Shown piece by piece: positions 54,061-63,500 of a DNA stretch of 64,000 nucleotides. Below the pieces are notes generated by a model, which saw nothing but the letters and a program-made list of their open reading frames with translations, made no database searches and was not told where the DNA came from. Location of the stretch: NCBI GenBank assembly GCA_963724535.1, contig CAVRVD010000017.1, positions 62,001-126,000 of the forward strand. The letters are read 5' to 3'. The translations under genes were made by a program, and so were the position numbers. Within the stretch, counting starts at the first letter, position 1. The number at the start of each line of letters is the position of its first letter. The stretch comes from JADJPO01 sp963724535 (GTDB taxonomy: Bacteria > Actinomycetota > Actinomycetes > Actinomycetales > Kineosporiaceae).

Positions 54061-55353
54061 TCAGTCCACCCCCTGGAACCGGCGCAGCAGCTGGGCGACG
54101 TCGATCCGGGGTGAGAACAGCGCGTCGGCGGCGACCGGCTCCTGGCCGGCCAGGGTGCGGTCGCCGAACACCGCCCGGAAGGGGAACTGCAGCATCTGCA
54201 GCGCGAACTCGGCGGCGTCGAGGTCGCCGCCCAGGTTCGGGTCGGCGTCAGTCATCCGCTTGGCCAGCACCTGCAGGTGGATCACCCCGGGTGCGTTCGC
54301 CCGGAACGGCACGTCGACCGGCACCGGCGGCTCGAGCCGGCGCCCGTCGCTCGCCGAGCGCAGGAACACCTGGGCGGCGACGTCGCCGACCGGGGCCATG
54401 GTCGCGACGGCGGCCGAGACCACGCCCGGCACCGGGTCGAGCACCTCCAGACCGGTGCCGGACCCGACCCACGCGATGCTCGCCCCGGTGCTCGTCACGG
54501 GGACGTCGAGGAGGGCGTCCTCGCCGTGGGTCGCGGCGGTCGTGGCCAGCACGGTGCGCGACAGCGGGTCGTGGAACCGGATGCCGGAGGGTACGTCGAG
54601 GCTGCGGATCCGGTCCAGGGTCAGTCGGACCGTGCCGGCCAGCTGCATCCCCTGCTCCTCGACGCCGAACTGGATCCCAGCCCGGGGCTCCTCGATGTGC
54701 ACGACGGATGGCACGCCGTCGAACAGCACCAGGAGCACGGCGGGGGCGAGCCGCTCCATCCGCAGCAGCCCGAGCCGCTTCAGGGCGACGTCGTGCTCCT
54801 CACCGACCTCGTCGTCCGGGACCGCCGGGTCCTGCGCCAGGTTGTCCTCCCCGTAGCCGCGCACGTGCAGGGCAGGCCAGCCGGAGACGAGGCGGGAGCG
54901 CAGCACGAACCCGCAGATCGACCCGGCGGAACCGGTCGGGACGGCGCTGCCGGGCTCGACCCCGGGCAGGCGGACCAGCCGCTCGGCCTCATCGATCTCG
55001 TCGCGGACGATGCCGTGCAGCTCGGTGAGCGCAGCCCGGTCGGCGGTGGTGACGGTGCCGACCGACAGAGCGCCCTGGACCAGGGCGTCGGTCCAGTCCC
55101 GGTCGACGTAGAAGAACCGGATCGACTCGGCGGGCAGCAGCGAGGCGTCGGCCACGAGGTGGCCGAACGGGACGCCGGCCAGCAGCCGCAGCCGGCCCAG
55201 CCACAGCCGCAGGTCGCGGGGGACGACGCGGGGCCCGGCGTCCGGGGCGTCCTCGCCGATGACGCGGACGAGGGAGGCCGACAGCAGCCCAACCGCCTCG
55301 GTCATCAGGGCCCGGACCATGGCGTCGGCGCGGATCGCCTGCACGGTGCTCAT
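54061..55353 (-). CDS. Protein of unknown function, giant-gene operon
   Basis: 430 residues from an ATG at 55353 that overlaps the upstream stop by 4 bases. The first about 150 residues are helical (VRALMTEAVGLLSASLVRVI, LRLWLGRLRLLAGVPFGHLV); the rest alternates strands (PAVLLVLFDGVPSVVHIEEP, GTVRLTLDRIRSLDVPSGIR, HDPLSRTVLATTAAT). No domain is recognised. It is the smallest of the five coupled genes and might be an adaptor or cap; that is a guess from size and position. Confidence 0.65.
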   Translation of the reverse strand: MSTVQAIRADAMVRALMTEAVGLLSASLVRVIGEDAPDAGPRVVPRDLRLWLGRLRLLAGVPFGHLVADASLLPAESIRFFYVDRDWTDALVQGALSVGTVTTADRAALTELHGIVRDEIDEAERLVRLPGVEPGSAVPTGSAGSICGFVLRSRLVSGWPALHVRGYGEDNLAQDPAVPDDEVGEEHDVALKRLGLLRMERLAPAVLLVLFDGVPSVVHIEEPRAGIQFGVEEQGMQLAGTVRLTLDRIRSLDVPSGIRFHDPLSRTVLATTAATHGEDALLDVPVTSTGASIAWVGSGTGLEVLDPVPGVVSAAVATMAPVGDVAAQVFLRSASDGRRLEPPVPVDVPFRANAPGVIHLQVLAKRMTDADPNLGGDLDAAEFALQMLQFPFRAVFGDRTLAGQEPVAADALFSPRIDVAQLLRRFQGVD

Positions 55354-57551
55354 CGCGGTCGGCTCCCGTCGGTGCTGTCATCGGTGCTGTCATCGGTGCT
55401 GTCGTCGGTGCTGTCGGTGCCCTCTGTCGGGGCCACGGCGAGCTCCTCGGCCCGGGCGCGCAGCAGCGCGTCGAGGGCGTCCGGCGCCTGGGTGCCGTCG
55501 CCCCGGCCGGGGGGCGCGACCGCCGTGGGTCCTGGCGCGGTGGGCCCCGCCAACGGCCCGACGGACCGCCTCAGCGCGCCCGCTGCCACCGTCGCCGCCT
55601 CCTCCTCCAGCCGCGCCCGTAATGCCGCGGTCTGCCCGGCCCCGTCCAGACCGTCGAGCACCCGCACCGGCGCGGCGGCGACCGCGTCGAGCACGCCGTC
55701 CGGGTCGTCGGCCGCGACCTCGAGGCCGAAGCCGTCGAGCAGGGCCCGCTGCCCGCCGTCGAACACCCGGCCGAGGTGGCTCGCCGCGACGCCCGGGTCG
55801 GCCACTGGCCGCGGTCGGCCGAGCAGGGTGTCCGCCCCCTCGCCGAGGGCCTCGACGAGAGCCCGTGCGGTCCGCGCGGCCACCGACGGCGCCCGCAGGC
55901 CCGCGCCGACCGCGGCCAGCGGGTCCGGCCGGTCGACCGCATCCTGCAACGAGCCGGGCAGGTCCGCGGTCGCCGTCGCGGCCACCGTGGACACCCGGGC
56001 CGCACCGAAGGCCTCCTGCCGCCACCGGGCCAGCGAGGCCACCACCCCCGGCTGGGACAGGGCGAGCAGCCGGCCGATCTCGAAGGCGGCGGCGTAGCCG
56101 AGGTCCTCGCTGCCGTCCGGGACGACGCGGCGCAGCTGGTCGGCGTGGTGGGCCAGCGGGGGCGGCGGCGCCGGGTCGTCCGGGTCGGTGTCCGAGTCCT
56201 CGGGGGCCTGCGACCGCGGGACGGCGGCGGCTGCGAACGGGCCGCGGAACCAGGCCTGGGCGGACTCCCCGGCCCGGCTGACGTGGTCGAGCCGGACGTG
56301 GCCGGTCTCGGCGACGAGCGGCAGCTCGCGGGTCACCCCGGGCTGTGCGGTGTTGCCGGGCGCGGCCGGGACCTGTGGGCCGATCGGGTCGCCGTCGGGG
56401 GTCTCGGCGCCCTGGACGACGTGACCCAGCATGCGCACGTGCACGTTGGTCGCCAGGTACTGGAAGTCGCCCCGCTCCTCGCAGGTGAACGACCAGTAGG
56501 CCAGCACCGGGAAGCGCAGCGTCGGTACCAGGAAGCGGCCGATCGAGAAGCCATCGGCCAGGGCCAGCTTGCGGGCCAGCCCGGCGTCGGCGGCGTGGGT
56601 GGTGAACGCCGCAGACGTGGCCGCCGACCACGCCGTGCCCACCGTCGCCGCCCGGCCCTGCGCACCGGTGACCAGGTCTGCGGCCTGGGTCGCGGCCGAG
56701 ACGGTCCCGGCCAGTGCCCGGGGCAGCTCCTGGTCCCGCGGCTCGGCTCCGGCCAACGGCAGGTTCATCAGCGCGGCGTCCAGGCTCGTGCCGTACGTGC
56801 CGTAGGTCGTGCCGCCGGTCGTCCCGGCGTAGTGCGGCCGGTAGTCGGCCACCGCGCGGACCGAGGCGTAGGTGAAGGTCAGGTCCCGCTCGGGGATCAC
56901 CGGCAGCTGGGGGTACTGCTCCTCGAGGTTGACCAGACAGGCCAGGTACCGGGTGCCGGGCTGTGGGAGGCGGTTGCCCATGACGACGGCCAGCCAGCCG
57001 TCGTCGTCGCCCAGGGCCAGCTCGGTGTCGGCCAGGTCGACCTCGCGGACGTGGCAGAGCAGGTGCAGGTCCTCCTCGGTGGGAAAGACCTTGTCCACGA
57101 CGTCCTTGGTCACCTCGAGGCAGGCGCCCTTGGGGACGTCGGCGTCATCGCCGAGGTCGACGTCACCGCCGACGCAGTCGGCCACGGGCACGTCGGTGAG
57201 CAGCTGGCCCTCCCCCTCGGCGATGAGCACCAGCGCCAGCCACGGCGTCGGCGTGGTCGTCACGTCGCCGTCCAGGTCGGGCGAACGCTCCCAGGGCAGG
57301 GTCCGGCGGCGCAGCACGATCTGCGGCAGGCGCGAGGTGAACGAGCCGCGCGCGCCGGCTGGCGGGAAGGTGGACAGGATCTGGTCGGGCGGCATCGCGT
57401 ACCGCGGCGAGGTGATCTCCACGCGCGAGCGCAACGGCTCGACGGCGCCGGGCATCCCGCCGACCGAGCCGGTCAACAGGTACGACCCGGCCGGCACCGG
57501 GGGCTCGACGAACGGGACCAGACGGAAGTGACCCGGTGGCAGTGTGGACAT
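55350..57551 (-). CDS. Large protein of unknown function with acidic repeat tail, giant-gene operon
   Basis: 733 residues from an ATG at 57551, which shares one base with the preceding stop (TGATG) and has AAGGGG 7 bases upstream; a GTG at 57554 is possible. N-terminal about 280 residues are beta-rich (YLLTGSVGGMPGAVEPLRSR, WLALVLIAEGEGQLLTDV, DGWLAVVMGNRLPQPGTRYL). A middle section contains FLVPTLRFPVLAYWSFTCEE; the C-terminal part is Ala-rich helix ending in STDD repeats. No signal peptide, membrane helix or named family. The first section resembles a recurrent uncharacterised bacterial type that I cannot name. Confidence 0.66.
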   Translation of the reverse strand: MSTLPPGHFRLVPFVEPPVPAGSYLLTGSVGGMPGAVEPLRSRVEITSPRYAMPPDQILSTFPPAGARGSFTSRLPQIVLRRRTLPWERSPDLDGDVTTTPTPWLALVLIAEGEGQLLTDVPVADCVGGDVDLGDDADVPKGACLEVTKDVVDKVFPTEEDLHLLCHVREVDLADTELALGDDDGWLAVVMGNRLPQPGTRYLACLVNLEEQYPQLPVIPERDLTFTYASVRAVADYRPHYAGTTGGTTYGTYGTSLDAALMNLPLAGAEPRDQELPRALAGTVSAATQAADLVTGAQGRAATVGTAWSAATSAAFTTHAADAGLARKLALADGFSIGRFLVPTLRFPVLAYWSFTCEERGDFQYLATNVHVRMLGHVVQGAETPDGDPIGPQVPAAPGNTAQPGVTRELPLVAETGHVRLDHVSRAGESAQAWFRGPFAAAAVPRSQAPEDSDTDPDDPAPPPPLAHHADQLRRVVPDGSEDLGYAAAFEIGRLLALSQPGVVASLARWRQEAFGAARVSTVAATATADLPGSLQDAVDRPDPLAAVGAGLRAPSVAARTARALVEALGEGADTLLGRPRPVADPGVAASHLGRVFDGGQRALLDGFGLEVAADDPDGVLDAVAAAPVRVLDGLDGAGQTAALRARLEEEAATVAAGALRRSVGPLAGPTAPGPTAVAPPGRGDGTQAPDALDALLRARAEELAVAPTEGTDSTDDSTDDSTDDSTDGSRPR
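55369..55416. repeat. Four 12-base tandem repeats coding for Ser-Thr-Asp-Asp
   Basis: The unit TCGGTGCTGTCA occurs at 55369-55380 and 55381-55392, with near copies at 55393-55404 and 55405-55416. On the minus strand it encodes the acidic STDD repeats close to the C-terminus of the 733-residue protein, and lies 16-63 bases before the start codon of the next gene. Confidence 0.85.
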
Positions 57552-60500
57552 CACGGCCCCTTCCAGACGACGACGCTGTCCCCGGCGACGACCGGGACCG
57601 GGTCCGGAACGACCACTGGGAACCCGCGGTCGGCCACCGCCTCCCCGAACGTGGCCGGGCTCACCCCACGCGCGGCGGCGACCCCGACGAGGCGCCGGGA
57701 CGGCCCGGTGGTCACCGTGACCACGAGCGGGCCGGGCCGGCGCTCAGCCACGGGGGCGACCACCCGGAACACCGCGACGGCGCGCGGCCCGTCGGCGACC
57801 AGGACCGGCGGCTCGGGGGCGCCGTCCGCACCGACCGGACGACGCGCGCCCTCCAGGCCGAGCGCGACGTCGTCCGCCTCGCCACCCTCCAGGGCCACCG
57901 CGACCAGGTCGGCGGGCCCGGCGAACCGGGTGACGACGGCGCTGGCCCCGCCAACGATCGCGTCGGCGGCCACCCAGCCGACCCGGACCTGGGCGTCGCG
58001 CCGGGACGGGACCCGCCCGCCCGCGGCCAGCACCGCGTCGGCGCCGAGGAACACCTCACCACCCAGGTAGGGCAGTGGCGCGTCGTTCGCCCAGCCGGCG
58101 ACGAGCGGGCCGGTCTCCTCCGCCGCCCGCCCGCGTGGGCGGCCCAGACCCACCAGCGCCACCCGTCGGGTGCCTGGCGGCACCGGCAGGCTCTGGCCCG
58201 CCGTGAGCCGGACGTCGGCCTCGACGCGCCCGCCCGGACCGACGGCGACCACCCGGACCACACCGTCGCGCACGCCCACCTCGGGACGGCGGTCCACGTC
58301 GACGTCGCGGTCGGCGTCGGGCAGCGACAGCAGGTGCACCTCGCCGGCCGGCACCCGCACGCCCCGGCCGAGCCGCTCGCCGGCCGCCCGCAGCCGGGCC
58401 GCCGTGGCCGGCGAGGCCCCGCGTCCCGCGACGGCCTCGGTGCCGGAGCGGCCCGAGCGGGTCGGCGGAACCACCCGGGTCGGCAGCACAACAGCGGTGC
58501 CGCGGACGCCGGGCCCGTCCCCGCCGAGCGTCACCGCGCCGGCCGCGGGGGCCGCGCGCAGCAGCCTTGCCGGGACGGCGGCGGTCATCCGGGCGTCGAT
58601 GTCCGCGAGCACCGGTGGGGCCGAGCGGACGAGCGCGTCGACCTGGTCGAGCAGCTCCGGGCCGACGGTGGTGCTGGGGCCCACCGGGATCGGCCCGCCC
58701 TGGGGTCGCCCGGTCGCGTCGACGACCTGCTGCTCGGCGACGACGTCGGACACGGCGGCGGCGAGCACCGCGGAGACGACGGGCGGGCGGAGCGGCAGCG
58801 CCGCAGGGAGCTCGGGCGCGACGGGGGTGACGGTGGCGTTGCGGGGGCCGCGGCCCAGGCCTTCGCCGAGCGAGCCGAGCAGCGGCGGGGCGGCGCGCGA
58901 TCCCGCCCACGCGGCGACGTCCGAAGGGCTTCGCCCGGCCCGGGTCCGGAGCAGCTCTGCGGCGACCTCGAGGGTGCTCCGCCCGCCCAGCGGCGGGATG
59001 GTCCCAGCCAGCAGCTCGGCGGCCCTGCCGAGGTGACGCCGCCGCGGCAGCGCGCCCTCGGTGACGAACGGCAGCGGACGGCGCCGCCGGAACGGGTCGA
59101 CCTCGACCTGGCGGTACTCGATCGCACCCGTCCCCGCAGCGATCGCGACGGTCGTCCGGATCAGCAGCCGGTCGACGGCGTTGATGACGTCGCCACCGGG
59201 CACCACCGCGTCGTCCAGGTCCTGCGCCGGGCCCCAGGTGCCGATCGCGAAGTACCCCTGCTTGAGCGCGTCGACGGTGAGCTTGTCCGCCCGGTCGATC
59301 GGGGTGTCGTGCTCGGGTCCGACGAACGTCAGAGCGAGGCTCGGCCGGGCCGCGGCGCGCATCGGCGCCGCCGAGATCTCCGGCACGGTCGGCAGGTTCT
59401 GGCTGCTGCCGGCGATGTCCAGCTCGCGGATCGGAGCCGTGCTGGAGATGGTCAGCTCGAACTCCGGCACCACCCGGAACGGGTTGGCGTCGCTGCCGTC
59501 CGGGCTGCGGGCCCCCCCGGTCGCGGCGTCGCCGGTCGGCGGCACCCCGCCCTTGCCGGTGATCGCGCTGAGCACCGCCGCCGTGCCGGTCGAGACGGTC
59601 TCCAGGTACTTCTCGACGAAGGTCGACCAGTCGATCGCGTCCGGCTGTGAGCCCTTGTCGCCGAACTCGACCTCGAGGTCGACCGGTCCGACCGAGAACG
59701 TCGCCCTGGCGTGGAACGGCGGACCGGTCACGGTCACCCGCGCGGACAGCGACACCGAGATGGTGATCTCGCCGATCCAGACGTCGATCGTCACCCCGGC
59801 GCTGATCGAGGCGTAGACCGTGACCTCGAACCAGAACGGGTCGAAGAAGACGATGCCGTCGCAGCCGAGCACCAGGTGCGCCCAGCCCGGGCCGACCTCG
59901 GCGCTCACCTCGATCTTCGCGCCGGCCATGAGGGCCTCGGAGGTGAGCGCGAAGTACGACTCGCCGGTGATCGAGATGTAGCCGTACAGGTCGACGGCGA
60001 TGCCCAGGCGCGGCACCACCGGGTAGCCGTCGCGGTGGAAGCTCGGGTGGTAGCCGCCGAGGGTGAGCACGAACTGGCCCTTGTTGGCCCCTCCGAACCA
60101 CGACGCGAACGCGAACCCGCCGGTGAGCCGGATCGTCGGGAACAGCAGCCAGGAGTTGTCGGTCAGCTGCGCCTGGACCAGGATCACGCCGTCGGCCGTC
60201 GAGACCCGGGCGAGCAGCCCGAGCTCGACGCTGACCAGCGCGGCCTCGGGCCGCGGCAGGGCCATCCGGGCCAGGCCGAGCAGGGCCAGCTCGAAGCCGT
60301 CGCCGATCTGGACGGCGACCACGGCCACGCCGTCGACGAGGGCGAACGAGGTGAACGACAGACCCGCGGCGAACCAGAACGTGCCGCGCTCGGCGGGGAA
60401 GAAGGTCCGCACCTGCTCCAGCTCGGCCATCGGATCGCCCGGCCGAGCGGCCGGGTCGAGGGCCTTGATGAACGGATAGGTGCCGAACTGGGACAGGTCA

Positions 60501-63500
60501 CTGGGATAGGTCAGGGCCCGGTTGATCCCGAAGCCGCCGCCGATGCCGGTGATGAAGAATGCCGGCGGGCCGCCGATCGGACCGTTCACCGCGCCGAAGA
60601 GGAACAACGAGGCGTACTGGTCGCCCTCGGGCCCGACGAGCCCGTACCCGCCGTAGACGGAGATGCCGTAGACGGCCATCCGGGCCATGAGCAGGCCGAG
60701 GTACTCGGTGCCGCCGCCGGCCGCGGGGAACTTGCGCAGCCCGCCGGCGAGGGCGATGCCGCCGACGTCCGCGGTGACGGCCAGGCCGGCGAGGTCGACC
60801 GCCCAGGCCTGGGGCGACAGCGGCGAGCGCAGCGGGTCGGCCGAGACCAGGTAGGTCAGGGAGAGGTCGTCGACGGTCGCGGTGAGGCCGAGCAGACTGA
60901 CCTGCCCGTCGATGAGCAGACCGACGCTGGTCAGGGTCGACTGGGTGGTCGTCACCGTCAGACCGACCTGCTCGACGTAGATCGGGCCGAAGCCCTTCTG
61001 GATGACGACCCACCACGGCCCGATGCCGTCGCCGGCCGACAGGCCGACCTGCACGTCGCCGTCGCCGTGCTTCTGCACGGAGATCGCCGGCGAGAACCGC
61101 GGCGTCGGCGACTCGCTGCCCGAGCCCATCAGGCTGTTCGCGACCGCGTTGTCGCCTCCGCCCGCGCCGGCGAGGCCCACGGCCAGCCCGCCCAGCTCGA
61201 GCCGGGCGCCGCCGGAGGCCTCGACGCTCCCGCCGGTGACGGCGACGTCGGCGTAGACGTGGACGGCGACCCCGTCAAGGGTGATCCCGGCGTCCAGCAG
61301 CGGTCCCGACGTGCGGCCGAGCCGCAGCCCGATCCCGCCGACGGTCAGCCCCGGACGCGCCTCGACGGTGCCGTTCGCGCGGACGGTGAGCAGGTCGAGG
61401 GTCAGCCCGCCCGGCACCGGCCCGGACGGTGCGCCGATCCAGGCGGTCAGCTGGTCCAGCGAGGCGGTGACGTCGGAGCCGCCGAGGTCGAACGGACGGG
61501 CCAGGCCGAGGGTCAGCCCGTAGGTGGTGGCGCCGCCGCCGGCCGGCTCGGCGTGCGCGCGCAGACTCAGCGCATCGTCGACGACGACCTCGGCCCCCGG
61601 TGCTCCGGCGAGGTTGGCCAGCAGCGTGCCGAGCCGGGGCAACAGCTCGTCGACATCGAGCAGGGCGGCGTCGAGGCGTGCGGGGTCGACGGTGTCGAGC
61701 AGGACACCGGTCAGCAGGTCGCGCGTCGTGGTGCCGAGCAGGGGGGCGTCCAGCGCGGTGCCCACCTCGGGGACGGCGAGCACGAACGCCCCGGCCAGGT
61801 CGAGTACCGCGGCGACCACGGCGGCCGTGACCTGCTCCGGGGCGGTCGACTCGACGGGCGAGTCGGTCCCGGTGCGGGTGAGCAGGGTGAAGCCCGCAGG
61901 GTCCAAGCTCCAGCGGCCGAGCAGCAGCCCGTCGGCGCCGACCGCGAGGCCGACCTCGACGGCCCGGCCGCCGGTCGGGGCCCGGCCGGCGCGGACGCGG
62001 GCGAAGGGCCGCAGCACGACCACGCCGGCGTCCAGCTGCGCCGGGCCGACGGCGACGTCGAGTGCGGCCAGGCCGGCGCCGTCCACCTCGGTCGAGGCGA
62101 CCAGCTGATCGATGCCGGGCAGGCCGGTGCCGGTCACTGTGACCCGCACCGCCGCCGTCCCGGGCGTCCAGCGGACGACGACGTGCCGGGCCCCCGGGCC
62201 GAGGGTGAGGACGAGGGCGCCGCCGGTGGCGGCGACGCTGCGGCTGGCCGCGCCGCCGAGCAGCGGGTCGAGCGCCTGGACGAGCAGGTCGAGGCCGGCG
62301 CCGACCAGCGCCGCCGTCCGGGCGGCAAGCGCCCCGGCCGGGTCGGTGCCGAACGCCGACAGCGCGTCGGCATCGAAGGCGAGCGGCGCCCCGGTCCGCA
62401 GCCCGAGGGCGTCGCCGACCCGGACGAGGAGCCGGCCAGCCAGCTCCTGCGGAGTGGTCGGTGCACCCGGGGGGTCGTGCTGGGCGAGCGCGTCGAGCAG
62501 GTGCGGCAGGGCATGGACGGCGGCGCCGACCGCGGCGTCCGCGACCGCCCCGCCCAGGCCTGGTCCGGCGGGCAGGATCGGGATGGCGACGCCGCCGTCT
62601 GGCAGCAGGTCGAGCGTGACCCGAACGGCACCTGACCCGCCGGTCACGCCGAGCGCCACGCTGCCGGTCCCGGCCAGCGTGCCGGTGACGGCGATGTCCG
62701 GCTGTACGGCGACGCCGCCGGTCGTTGCGGCCGTCAGGCCGAATCGTCCACCGAGGACCAGGCGTTCGGCTCCGACCGCGCCGGTGAAGGCGCTGGCGTC
62801 GACGTCGACCGCCAGGCGCAGGGTGCCCGCGTCGTTCGTCGCGATGACCGCAACGCCGGCGGCGACGTCGAGCCGTCCGGGCCCGCCGGTCACGCCGAGC
62901 AGGTCGCGGACGGCGTCCAGCGCCGGGGGCAGGACCGCGGCCAGCCCGGCCGGACCGCTTGCCGCGGGCAGCCCACGCAGCCAGGCCGCCGGGTCGGACA
63001 CCAGCCCGACCGGCAGCCGTAGCCGGCGCAGCGGGACCTCCTCCGGCGCCAGCTCGGGGTCGACGGGCAGGGCGTCGGTGAGCAGGCCGAGGACGTCCAG
63101 CAGGACCTCGAGCGCCGCGCCCGCGGCCGGGGCGGCATCGGCAAGCGCCCGCCGCAGCACGTCGAGCAGAGTGCGGGCCAGGGCTGCGGGCGCGAGGTCG
63201 GCGAGCAGGCGGCCGATCGCCGCCGGGTCGGCGCCGGGCCACAGCGGCACGTCGGCGACCGTGGCCGGGCTGCCCGGGCGGGCCACGCGCAGGCGGGCGG
63301 TCAGCGCCTCCTCGGCCGCCGGGGTGAGGTCGAGCAGCAGGGCGAGCGCGGGCACCGGGACGCCCGGCAGGCCCGCCGGTCCGGGCGGGTCGGGCAGGTC
63401 CGCACCGAGGCGCAGCGACAGGCTCGGCTCGCCGGCGGCGAGAGCGGCCGAGGTCGCCCAGCCGACGGCGCCCGTGCCGGCGGCGGTGATGGTCGCGGAG

